The notes under the pieces are model-generated. The model saw nothing but the letters and a program-made list of their open reading frames with translations. It did no database searches and was not told where the DNA came from. A stretch of 64,000 nt of DNA from the NCBI GenBank assembly GCA_003640385.1, contig RCAB01000288.1, forward strand, positions 17,558 through 81,557, in the 5' to 3' direction. Made by a program: the position numbers and the translations under genes. Below are positions 52,410 to 64,000 of the stretch, piece after piece. The stretch comes from Setaria digitata. Lineage: Eukaryota > Nematoda > Chromadorea > Rhabditida > Setariidae. Numbering within the stretch: position 1 is the first letter of the stretch; every line of letters begins with the position of its first letter.

Positions 52410-55400
52410 TTTCAGCATAAATTTCAATTTAACAAGCAACATATATGTATCAGTCGAGTTTGATAAATGTACTGTATTGAAATGAATTAATTATAAACTT
52501 CTTTTTTTTTCCCCCCCCCCCCTTTTTGTAGTAATTTGGATAAATTATATTGCCATATTTTGTTCAAAAAGATTAAATTAAATTTCGGCCATAATTTTTT
52601 CAATATAACTTAGCAAAGTATGATTGAATGATTTTAGCCTGTCAAAATGATAATTGAAATAGCTGAACTTTAATCAGGCATAATTTAGCTACTCAAGAAA
52701 TCACGACTAATTCAGGTATTTTTAATTGACAGTTATAAGTTGTCAAAAAAGAAAAAAAAAAAGATTTTATTTATAAACTTAGACTATTTGTTGTCCACCT
52801 AAGCTATGCCTTTTCTTCCTTGCTGGCATTTCCTGCTGAGTATTAATTAAAAGAAATTTTGCTGATTGTGTCGAAAATTGCAAGATACATATTTTCATAT
52901 TTGCTCATATTTTACTCAAAGCTTAACAGTAGCAAATAAGGCGATTTGACGAGAATGCTCGCATAACTGCAAATTTAATTTAGCCTACTAAAATTAACCT
53001 ATTTAATTAATTAATCAACATCGCTTTCTCAATTTGACTGCTAAACAAGTTTTCCATATTTTGTTGCTGGAGAGAAAGAAAAAAAAAAATAAAAAAAGGA
53101 ATGAAATTCTGTGATGTGATGATGTATTGCAATTCTTTAAAATTTAAAATTTACGCAAGCATTGCATTCGTAATTTCGTTTTCATAAAAAATTTGTTTTC
53201 ACAAAAAAAAAAAAAAGAAAAAAAGAAAGAACCAGTAATATTTATCAAATCGTTTTTCACTTTTGCAGTTTTAAATTGCAATTGATAATTGGTGCATAAG
53301 AAGATAGTTTAAAGCAGAAAATTTGATAATTTTTTTTTTTTCTTTACCTAAATTATCGTACTTTGCTTTTAGTCTATAATTATTTGTTCAAAGCAATTAT
53401 TTTAGACTTTATTTTTGATGCTTCCTTTTTTTTTTTTTTTTTTTTTTTTGGACAACATATTATATAATAAAAAAATTTTGCAATTTTTATGATTTAAACA
53501 AAATTAAAGTTAATTAACAAAAAAAAAAAAAATTATTGGAAGAAAAAATGAAAATTTGTCAATTATTTCATGATAAAATTAATTTAAAAATTATATTGTG
53601 TAATTGCCTTTTTTCTATTTTTTTTTTTTTTTTTTTAAAGATTAAGAAAAGAGAAATCGAGTGGAACAATTAAAAACAAGTACTAGTTGTGAATGTCGTA
53701 AGAGAGCTCGCAAAATTGTGAATGAATAAAATTTTATGCTTTTTTTTTTTTATTTTCATAAATTGGAATGCAGTGATGCAAACAGGATTTTTTTTTAACA
53801 AAATGTAAAATAGCCTTCAATGGATGAAAACGATGACACTTTCGGCATAAGTGACAAAAAAAAAAAAAAAAAAAAAAAAGGAAATAATTTTCACATTTCA
53901 AATATTTCATCAAATTGCGAACAAAGTTTGAAGAAATCCAAAAAAAAAAAAAAAGAGATGATTCATTTGTGAAATCTTAATAAATAGAAAGAAAAAAATA
54001 AAAATTACAATTATAGTAAGTGTGAACGAAATATTTTGATATATTTTGATTGATTTCTTTTTACATTCCTACTATTGGTAACTGGGTTACTTGCTTTAGT
54101 ATTTGAGTTACATCTTCGTGCTATTTCTGCAATAATTACTGCTATTTAGGTGAATTGCACAAATAATTATTAGCATTTAAATTACTTGCACAATAATTAT
54201 CAGCATTTAATTTATTTTCATTATTATTAGCAATATTTAAAAATGCCTTCTTTACTATTGCCACAAATATTTGAGTTCCTTGCATAATTTTCTTTTGGAT
54301 ATTTATAATTCCAGTATTTAAATCATTCGCACAGCAATTTAAATTGCTGCTACAATGACTAGTTTTTGGTCACTCATACAATAAATATTAATATTTAAGT
54401 TGCAATGCAATATTAGTTTCATCTTATTTTGGACTGAATCAATTTAATGCATATATTCAGCGAATATATCACTATTCATACTCATATATTTATTGGTTTC
54501 AGTAAGTTATTCATTATTCAGTTATTGAATTTTTTAGGAATGGGCACAATTTAGTGTATATGATTTTGTTCTGCGCTGTTTTCGAAATTTCATCGCAATG
54601 CTTCAAAAAAAAAAAAGAAAAAAAAGGAAAAGTTAATTTTACATCATTTAAAATATGAAATCGTAGTAGCTGTGCTAGTAATTATTTTAAAAATTAATCA
54701 TTAATTAAGAGTAATTTATTTGCCTTTCCAGAATAGATTTTTCTTTGCGCCTTTAATTTTTCTGTTTAAAAAAAAAAGAAAAAAAAGAATTTAATTGTCT
54801 TCCAAGAAGAAATTTTCGCCACACTTATGAGTATGCTTTAAAATAGAGGTATAAAATTTCAAAATCTTCTAATTAAATAATACGATTTGCTATTCTTACT
54901 ATTGCCATTACAACAATTTTAATAATGGTAGTAGGACATTGAAAAGTTGAAAATTCGTAAATTTTCATTTATCAGATGATGCTATTCTTCTAATTAATTG
55001 TTTAATTGATTGACTGATATGTTATTTGTTACTTTTATCTTGTAATTAAAGCAAATCAAATAATACCAGTTTACAGATGTTGCACGAAAACACTATTCAA
55101 TTTTTTTCCACCAACTCTACGAGTTTAAGTAATTTGAATTTAAGTTGAATTATGTTAAAACCAACAAATTTTTCCACATTCAATTCGAGCTTTTTTTTTT
55201 CTAAATACGACAAATTTTTTTCTTGTAAAATATTAATTGAAAGTCAGAAAATCCATTCATATGTTAATTAAAGAAAAAAAGTGCAAAATTTAAAAAAAAA
55301 AAAACTAAAATGTTACTTATTATATTTAAAAAAAAAACACCCTCTTATTTTTTTTTCCTTTTTCTTTATTTTTTAGAGACAAAAATTCAACTTTTTTTCT

Positions 55401-58400
55401 TTTAAACTACTAAATGTTTATAACCGATAGGAACAGTGTTGTTTGCTTTTTTCTTTCGTTTTTATTTTTTTCTTTTTAACTTTAAAATAAAAAAATGTTC
55501 TATTCACATGGGACTAATTTATCGCCAATATATTCCGCGGAAAAAAAAATTTAGTAAAATCAACAAATGAAATTGTCACGAATTTCAGTCTTTCTATTCA
55601 AATTTGTCCTTTTTCTGCCATCTAACCAGAATTTCTTTCTCTTTCACATGAATTCAAAAGATATAAAATAAAAAAAATGACGAAAAAAATTTTTTTTATC
55701 GAAAAAAAAAGAGAAAAAAAGAAAAGGACGAAGGAGATTTGTTAGAACAATAATAATGTTTGATAGATTTAATGTTTCACTGCTGGAGCAACACATTGAC
55801 TGGTAAATATAAGTTTAAAATTTCTATGCTATTATTGTTTTCATTGCTATTGGTGTATGGATTTTTCTGTAAGCTAAAAATTATTGTTTTAGCAAAAATT
55901 GATGCCTAAATTGTTGAATAAATTGGCATTTGCCATGTTTATTGTAATTGCTTGAACAGTAAGAAAAATTGTTATCACAATAACGAACGGCAAAACCAAA
56001 AAGACTGTAGAAAAATTCATTCATTAAGGGGAATATAATTAGTTAATTCCTCGTCCCCGGAATATCTGGCAAATCTTGGCAATGTGTAATAGATATTTAT
56101 GGATTTGGTAACAGTTCTGCTTCACCTAATTTTTTTTTCTGAAATTTTTGTTCCCTAACTTTTACTTTTTTGCAGCATTTTTGTCGCTTCTCGCAGCTAA
56201 TTAAATCCTTCTCATGCATTTCTATCACTAATTTTAAGACCAAGACTGGTCTCGAAAAATTTAAGCTTAATTGTTAATTTTTCCGGACTGAAGCTATATT
56301 GGAAATCCAGAATTGTGTCATAAAACAAAAAACTATTTATTGACTTAAATATTTGATGCGCTAAATTCTAGTATTTCCTGTTTCAGAATGTTTCGAAGGT
56401 TTTAACCGTATTTTTTTTTATAACATTTTAAACCGAAATGCTCGTTAGAAATGACCAACGAAGAGCATTAATTAATTAATAAAAAATTTGGACTAATTAA
56501 TTGATGAAATTTAAACTATCGAAAGCATAAAGTGGACAAGTAAACTGACTAAATAAATATAAATTATCAAAATTATTCTTAAAAGCATTTCAAATATTTG
56601 CTAACATGTACAGAACCCGAAAATAATAATAGCAATAATTTTTTTAAAATATTTTATATTTCCTACAATTTTCCATATTTCTTAAATTGATTAACCTGCA
56701 ACTCAATTTGAATTAAGTTAATATTTAATTTACCTCAGCACTGATTGCAGAAATCACTGCATAATTAATTTTATCCATGCATTAATTGATTTTTAATTCC
56801 CTTTTTCTTTCTTTTTTACTTATTTCGTTTTCTTAACTTTTTCATTTCTTTCTTGTTCTTTCTTTTTTTTTATTTCCTGTATTGCAAAGTAATTTCAAGG
56901 AAAAAAAAAATTAGTTCATGGTTTTGATATTTTTTTCTTTTTTCTTTTTAGCAGAACTTTATATTTTCTTACCTCTTACTATGTCTACTTTATTCGTTTT
57001 TGTCATGCTTTCTGATCGCACAAAAGTATTGCAAAAAACTTTTCTTAAAAAAAAAAAAAAAGAAAAGAAAAAACAAAACAAAAAAAGATTAAAGTAGAGA
57101 AAATTTGTTAATTAAATGCAAACACTTCAGATAGTTAAAAATTATTTGAATATTTTCACTTACATTTTCAATGCATTCATCGTAAACCACTCCTAAATCT
57201 CAACAATATTTTAATTCATTGAAACTTGACACAATCCGAACCATTCCAACAAACTGTAATCCGGAAAACATGGTCAGCATCATAGAACAGAACTAGTCGG
57301 AGGAAAAGTTCTTCCTTTTCCTAAATTCATTGCATCTGATTGACCTGATTCTTTTGTTATTTGCCACTTTGTAAATGACTTAAATTTTGCGCATACTATA
57401 TTAACCATATGTTTTAGCCATTTTCACTGCTTTCACATTATTTAATAACACATTTTCAGGAATTCTCTTCCTGTATTTCTTCTTTTTTTTCACCTCACAC
57501 ATCTCAGCTATTATTGTATATAAATGAAAAGATTTTGTTAATTGATTGTGCAAAAAAGAAAAAAAAAAGAAATAATTAATAACTGAAAAAATTTGTCGAT
57601 TTTTAAAGCTACTGAATAGCGGAAATTAAGAAAAATCTTAATTATCTTCTAGTTTTTCCTTTTCTCCCGTTTTTTTTTTTTTTTAAATTAATGAGTAAGC
57701 ATTAGACAAAATTTTAGAAGGTATTCTCACATAGGTAGAAAATTATACTGACTTGAAGAAAAGTTGTTTGATTTTTAAATTACCTAACTGATTAAAAAAA
57801 AAAAAAAACAGGACGATGAGAAGCTACTTAAAACAATTCAAAGCAATGTGCATTTTGTTGTTGTTGATTTTTTTTAGCAGAAATATTTTTAATTTTTGTA
57901 TTTTTATCAGTTTATATAAATGTAAAAAAAATTCTCGGTAACATTTTGGTATATATACATAATATTGCTTTTTTTTTTTTTGGAAAAGCGGAAGTTACCT
58001 GTTCTAAATGAAGTGAATATTCAACTTGTATAAACGGGTTTTTCTTTTTGCCCATTGCATATAATAACATTAAATTAATATCAAGTTTCAAAAACACACC
58101 TGGTGTTAATCCCAACACCCATTACTATGATATTTTATTGCCACGAAATTGCTGCATTTTTTTTTTTTCTTTTAGATTTCTTTTTTTTTTTTTCTGTTGT
58201 ATATTTTATATTTTGGAATAATATCTTTTTCTATTTATGTTTATATTTAAAAAATAAAAAAAAATGAAAATTTTTTAATTTCCAAATTATCCATTTATTA
58301 TTATAATAAATAGTGTTATTGCTATTGCTATATCATTATAAGCTGTGTATCATTTTCATTCACTTTTTTTTAAGTTCTTTTTTGGACTCAAACAATAAAT

Positions 58401-59085
58401 TAATAAAAATTTTGAAATAAATTCTATCTGTCTAGTTTTGCCTTTTGCATAACACGTTAAACAAAATTTCACTTCTCAAATATTCTATCAAAAATTAGAA
58501 CTTTCCAAATCACTAAGCACTGATCTTATTCTACCTAGACGTGTCCGCTGACGTCAAATTTCACAGTGGAATCCGTCAATTTACAACTGATTACATTAGT
58601 GATTATCACTCCATATCATTCACCTTTTTCATTAACACATCCATTAGTCATCGCATTCTTTAAAAAAAAATCGTCAGTATAAAAATGGCACTTTTACTTG
58701 CTTTTGAGACACAGTCAACTTTTGTTTATTTTTACATATGCTTGTATTTCAAGCAATCATTCTTAGTAAGTATGAAATTAATCAACTAATTAGTAAAACT
58801 CTTTGTACATTCAATGCTCAATTTAACTAATGTCTTATTTGCCGTCCATTTCGATTAACTACTTATAAATTTTCAGTTAATATAATATAGATTGATAGAA
58901 TTAGAAGACTTCTTTTAATTAAATAGAAAAAAAAAGATTTTCCAAAAAAAAAAAAAATGTGATTAACTATTATTAAAATTGCCACAGCTTAAACAGCAAG
59001 GAAAGAAAGAGTAAGCAGTTCATCTCAAAGTTTTGTAATTTTTAATTTTTAAAATTGATCTCTTATTTTCATTTCAGCTTTGGCA
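52410..59085. other. Gene-poor, homopolymer-rich region of 6.7 kb
   Basis: No coding exon or RNA gene was supported. The stretch holds very many A or T runs over 12 bases (for example 53427-53449, 53857-53879) and a run of 12 C at 52511-52522. The end may include leader sequence of the DB-module gene, whose acceptor lies at 59078. Confidence 0.55.
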
Positions 59086-62000
59086 ATGTTCTATTTGTTT
59101 AGAACACAAGCAAATCTAATTAAGAATGCTTTGATAATTGCATTTGGTCTTTCATTACCAGCAATTATTTTCGCAGTAAGATATATTTTCTAAATTTTGA
59201 ATTTTTTTTTTTCAAAAAAGTTTTGCAATTTTGAGTGTTCAACAAAATGAAAATTGAGTTAACTGATAATGACATGTTCGGGAAGCTTTTAAATATGTAA
59301 CTCAAAATTAAATGGAATGATTTAAAAATTTCGAAGAAAAAAACTTAGAATAGTTTGAAAAAATTGTCGCGTTGAGTATGTTTCAAATAGGCTTTAAAAA
59401 ATTATTGAAAAAATTAAACAATCTTCTGATTATATTTTATTTCTTCCATCCAATAAAATTTTGATGAGAGGGCAAAAAAAAGAAGAAAAATAAATTAAAA
59501 GAGAGTTTTATCTAAAGCTAAATAAACTTTTAAAAATTAACTTAATTAACAGGTACAGCAAATTTTACATCAATTGCTTTAGTGTCATGCAAACGGAATT
59601 TGTGGCGGAGCAGTTTATTACTGTCAACCGCAACCGATAGCGCAGGGAATTGTTTGTAATTGTGCGCCAAATTATGCCTGCGGACAATACGGCTGCTACA
59701 AGTTACGAGCTCATGCATCAAAGAATTTAAGACTTGGCCAAACAAATTCCCAACAATCACATTTATCATTCGGGAAACAATTATCATCACCACATAATCG
59801 CTTTGAAAAATTCAAAAATGAGTAAGGGCTTTGCATCGAAAATTCCGCCTTTTCTTTTTTGTTTTACTGGTTTTCCTTTTTTTTTTTTTCCTTCTTTTTG
59901 CTGTCTTTTCCTTCTCCTCCTTCTGAAATATTATTTGGAAAGACTTTTTTCTTTTCGATAATTTGATTTGGAAACTTTAAAAAAAAAAAAAAAAATTTAC
60001 ATTCTTTCATCAGTTATCGTTTTGTGAATATTTCTTATTTTCTAGGTTACAATTTCAATTACCAAGCAGAAAAAGTGAATTATTGGTGGAATTAGATGAG
60101 GAGAAAGTACTTGCATCAGCATCCAAGACAGCTGCTGAACTTCCGATGAGGGCACGAGCTCTGAAGGTTCCAATTTTTATTCTTATTTTCCGTTCCGCAA
60201 CCTCATTTGTAAGCTTCCGGATAATTCTCTAACGCATTTTAACAGTTCATTCCGGCTTGTTCTCCATGTAGCAAGTGACAAGTCATTTCGGTTATTTTAC
60301 AATCCAGTGATGGCGAGTCATTCCAGATTTCTTTTTCTCAAATAGTATCAAACGATTCCGGGAACCTGCTGTTCTGTGTCTGATATTATTTGAAGTTAGA
60401 CAAAGCTTAAGCTGTATTTATTAATTCACCAAGATTGAACTTCTAAAGTAGGCACTAACTTTGGCTAAGTCATAAGCTTTAATTGCGCATTCAATCATTG
60501 CAAAATTATTTTCGGTTTTATTATTATTACTTGTAAAAATTGGTCTTTTAAAATTAGCTTAAGCACTTTTTTTCACCTATACTTTACCTTCCTGAAATTG
60601 CACTTGGTAAAAAATTTAATTGTCCGGATTAATATGCACCAAAAATTGTATTAAATCTATTTGTGTAATCTATTCTTATCGTTTGAAAATTTTCAAATTG
60701 CTGAAAATAATTTGAACTTCATAAAATTTTTTCAAACTTTCATTGCAAGTAATTGCAGCTTTTGTCGGTTGAACAAAAGGAAAATGATGGATAAATTACA
60801 TCGAAAAGAAAATAGTTTTTCAATGCCATAAGGGCTAGTTATAAATAATGATCTGCTATGGAAATTTTTCTTATAACACTCATTAATCTTAGAATGAAAA
60901 GAAAAGCAAAGAACAAAAGTAAAAAAAAAAATCTTTTTTTATTAAAATAGAAATTATGATAATTTTCAAATCTTTTTTTTAAGGATCCAAATGAGGCATT
61001 TTTGGAATGTTGCATGGATCGACAGCTACCGGATGCATGTCTTAAAAAATGCAATTTTAATTATTACACTCAACAAGCTGTAAGTCTTTCACACTCTCTT
61101 TTAATTAATAAAATAAAAAAAAAGTGTCTTTTTTGCTCCTTTTTGTAAAATAAAAATTTCGAACTTGAAATAATATCAGAAATGGCAGAGAGAAATTAAG
61201 CGAATAAAACTGACTTAAATTTAAACGATGGTTTAAGTTAGAAATTTAAACAAACATTTGAAAAAGTGGTCAATTTCGAACATCAATCTCTTATTTGCCT
61301 TTATTCATCTCCAATAATTAAATCTAATGATACGATAATCCCAATACTTATCGATAATGATGCATTTTTCCTTATTTTTATTTATTTATTTCAGAGTAAT
61401 TCATGAATGAAATGTTATCCGTTTGACCTATTTTTGTTGTCTTTTCAATTTTTTGTTTCCTTTTTAACTTCAACAAGAAAAAATTAAAATTTGTTTTGAA
61501 TATAAACTTCTGAAAGGAAATATCTTCTGTTTCTTTTTAAATAAATTATTAATGTCTCTTTTTTTTTTTTAAAAGAAGTTTTTTATTAATTTAGTTGATG
61601 TTAATGTATTTGCGCCAAGATGGATGTCCAATTGAAGCAATGAAGGAAATGCAATTTTGTGCCGCACAAGGCCGTGACCATAGGCCTTGTTGCATACGAA
61701 ATGGTATTACAACAACATTGGCTGGTGCTAAATGTCTTACATTTTGTGACCAAAGGCCTGGTAAACTTTGTCACTCAAATATGAATTTGATAAATTGAAA
61801 TATTGTCTTCAAATAAGCAAAAATAAAAAGTGTAAAAAGTTTTTCACAACTAAAAGCGTTTCATTTTTTACATTTAAATTTCTTCCAAATTTATTTCATT
61901 TTATGTTGTCATTTGTTTTTTTTTCTTAATTAAATTTAAATTATTTATAACAGGCAGAAATTTCTTTATATGCAACAAAAAGAAATGTTGCTTTTAGTAG

Positions 62001-62424
62001 TTCAAGGATTTCACTGATTTAAATTTTAATAAAATTTGACTGATTTCGCCGAAAACAAAAACATCTAAATTTTAATGCTTTTTCTTAATTGAAAAATAAA
62101 TTGGTGCGTTTCTGGGAATAGATAAAATATTTTATTAAATTTTCGAAAATTGTTTATTTTCTTAGTTTTTAATTAGTAAATATAAATTATTCTGTATTTA
62201 TTTATTGCATTTGCCTTGCTACCTTTATTCTCATTGTTGCAGTACTTCGGAATTTTCAAACTCAATTTTCGTCCTTTTTTTCTCAGCCAAAAATTCTTGT
62301 GTGAATTAAATTTTTCATTTCAGGACAAGTAACACAACTGGATTTATCGTTCCTTCCATGCTTTGATCGTTTCGAAAATATGAAATCTTGTTTCTGGCAT
62401 GATATCATTCACTATTTCCAGTAA
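59086..62424 (+). CDS. Secreted nematode DB-module protein
   Basis: Secreted cysteine-rich protein with a nematode-specific DB module (Pfam DB); the biochemical role of this module is not known. Exons 59086-59175, 59583-59821, 60046-60166, 60984-61079, 61595-61760 and 62324-62424 give 270 residues. Exon 1 is a signal peptide (ALIIAFGLSLPAIIFA). Next comes a small N-terminal Cys domain, C-x5-C-x6-C-x10-C-x-C-x5-C-x4-C, then a basic, Ser/Gln-rich linker of about 85 residues. The C-terminal DB module starts FLECCMDRQLPDACLKKC and has 12 cysteines including two CC pairs, as the family requires (FCAAQGRDHRPCC, KCLTFC, LPCFDRF, KSCFW). The ATG follows TTTCAG by 7 bases, a likely spliced-leader site. 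Confidence 0.88.
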
Positions 62425-63367
62425 TTATTGTTTTGTTAAATTAGTATTTCATTAAAACACCGTTAATTAGCTCGATCTACTAATTAGATATACTACATCA
62501 TTTTTGTCTGATATGGTAATTTAATTATTATTATTATTTTAAAACATTAATTTTAACAGTAGAATATATCAAGTAAATGCTCAATTATTTGAATTGATAA
62601 TACTGTTCCGATAACTTTTTATAATGAAAATGAAATGCTTGTTAATTAATTAAGGTTTGTTTGTTATCAAATTATCATATGAGAAGGAACATGAAATGAT
62701 TTCTTTGGTGAATTAAAATACATCTTAAATATCGTTTGTAAGCACTAAAGAATTTAAATCTTCATATCAAATTCGTTCGAAAATTTTTAGCTTTCAATGA
62801 AATAAATTTAAAGAGTTACTAATTTTTGCTAAAAAGAATTCTAAACGTTGATACTAATAGGTTCAGATTATATATTAAATTGGAATTCATGTTAATCTAA
62901 TTTTTTTTTCGCGTTGATTGAATTGAAAAAATTTTTGTTGTTGCCAAAAACTGCAAAATTAAATTAAAATTTCAGTTGTTGCAAGAAAATTTTTTTGGAT
63001 TTTTACTTCTTTTTTTTTTTTTGTCTTTTTCTTTTTTCTTTTTTTGTACTATGACCTTTTTCTCTTTCATCTGATGCTAAATTTTAACCAATAAAGTTCA
63101 TTTTTATATAACCTTTGCTTTATTGTCTTGTATTATACACGCAAACGCATATGCACGTATGCCTACACACGTTCAATCGTATAAACGTATATTCAAGCGC
63201 ACATACATAAATGCAGACAGATACGTAAACAGGCGTGCACACATATGTATGTATAAATTGACAAGTATACACGTGCGTACGCATTCGCATATACATTTAC
63301 GTACATACACGTCAATAAATACAGGCAGTCAAGTCACACACATATATGCAAGCAATGACAAAAATAC

Positions 63368-63567
63368 CCGTATATACGACACGTAAATACGTTATATAGA
63401 TAGATAGACATATTTACGTACGCGCATTTCTATTTATGTTGCTGGAGACGTGAAAAGACACAGCCGCATATACGACACGTAAGTACGTCATGTAGATAGA
63501 GACGGATATGTTTACGTGCACACATTCCTGCTTACATTTATGTTGACGGAAACGTGAAATAGCACAG
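63368..63567. repeat. Two-copy minisatellite, unit about 96-104 bases
   Basis: Copies at about 63368-63463 and 63464-63567 share, in order, TATACGACACGTAA, a TACGT...ATGTAGATAGA-type core, TTTACGT, TTTATGTTG and ACGTGAAA, with point and small length changes. Confidence 0.75.
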
Positions 63568-63910
63568 AGAGAAACATATAGTTGAATATTATTTTGATTG
63601 GTTTTAGCGAGATCTGCTAAGCTATTAGATAAAAATTTATTGACTTTAAGTCAACACACAATCGAAGAAGTGATGATTTGTGGATTTTTAGGGACTGAAA
63701 TAAGACGGAAAACAAGAGAGTGAAGGGATCGAAAGCAATAAAATGTTTGAGCTTTTTAAAAACTTCCCTTTTCTGCTTCTTATAGTCATATCTTATACAT
63801 TTGTTTGTTTCATGAATCAATGGTCTTTTTGGCCAACCCAAATTCCACCATTTTCTTTTCTTGTCTTCTTCCTCAATATCAGCTAACACTACAGCTCTCA
63901 TTCCGCAATC

Positions 63911-64000
63911 TTTCCATCCATCCATCCATCTGTCCACTCGTCCGTCTATCCGTCCAACTACCCGTCCGTCGTCCATTCGTCCGCTCATCCGTCCATCTAT
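63911..64000. repeat. Tetranucleotide (TCCA/TCCG)n tract running off the window
   Basis: CCATCCATCC then degenerate TCCG/TCCA/TCTA units to the last base. In the opposite strand this makes a repetitive Asp/Gly/Arg ORF that is not a gene. Confidence 0.85.

Larger units (their letters stand above)
62425..64000. other. Non-coding 3' flank with repeats
   Basis: The first 700 bases are the 3' side of the DB-module gene, with AATAAA at 62801-62806 and 63090-63095. Then comes a block rich in alternating ACGT/TGCA steps (63120-63360), a minisatellite and a tetranucleotide tract. Confidence 0.55.

Noticed and set aside
52501..52522. T run followed by 12 C, considered as a structured or regulatory element
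   Set aside because: A homopolymer pair alone is more likely slippage or an assembly problem.
55756..55802. Possible first exon (MFDRFNVSLLEQHI) with a good GTAAAT donor
   Set aside because: The best acceptor downstream (56175) runs into a stop after seven codons; no continuing gene could be built.
63123..63386. 87-codon plus-strand ORF
   Set aside because: Lies in simple ACGT-rich repeat; the protein is a low-complexity His/Tyr/Arg product with no splice signals.
63617..63988. 123-codon minus-strand ORF
   Set aside because: Its first part is only the translation of the TCCA/TCCG repeat; the rest has no coding character.

Overview
This window is nuclear DNA from a nematode, most likely a parasitic clade III (spirurid or filarial-type) species. 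It is very AT-rich and full of homopolymer A/T runs. Genes are split into many short exons with GT...AG introns and TTTCAG-type acceptors, and several start codons lie just after such an acceptor, as expected for spliced-leader trans-splicing. Species and clade are inferred from style and gene content. All gene models were built by hand by joining exons whose phases agree; UTRs and some junctions are uncertain.

Layout: (1) 41-6469 (+), the 3' two thirds of a glutamate-gated chloride channel-like Cys-loop subunit, cut by the window edge. (2) 7161-10481 (-), a secreted low-complexity orphan. (3) 11959-17582 (-), the FERRY3 (C12orf4) homologue in 12 exons. (4) 19071-22000 (-), an ABHD12-type serine lipase in 8 exons. 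(5) 23312-33774 (-), CAND1 in 27 exons. (6) 34.0-37.5 kb, intergenic, with a probable short LTR-retrotransposon remnant. (7) 37469-38226 (-), a DMAC1-like protein. (8) 39655-45052 (-), a tight same-strand run: NAA20, an unrecognised 111-aa membrane protein and an unrecognised 161-aa probably mitochondrial protein, spaced like a nematode operon. (9) 45671-46635 (+), RBX1. (10) 47541-52409 (+), an orphan 433-aa type I membrane protein. (11) 52.4-59.1 kb, a gene-poor, homopolymer-rich stretch. (12) 59086-62424 (+), a secreted DB-module protein. (13) 63.1-64 kb, ACGT-rich, minisatellite and tetranucleotide repeats.

Functionally, CAND1 and RBX1 act on the same machine, the cullin-RING ubiquitin ligases. 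FERRY3 belongs to an endosomal mRNA-transport complex. DMAC1-like and perhaps the two orphans beside NAA20 point to mitochondria. The channel belongs to the macrocyclic-lactone target family.

I found no tRNA, rRNA or CRISPR array and no convincing new multi-gene system. The points most worth following are the unknown genes next to NAA20 (one with two usable reading frames), the His-for-Gly change in the NAA20 acetyl-CoA motif, two GC-AG introns, the LTR remnant and an assembly-like duplication around the single N.
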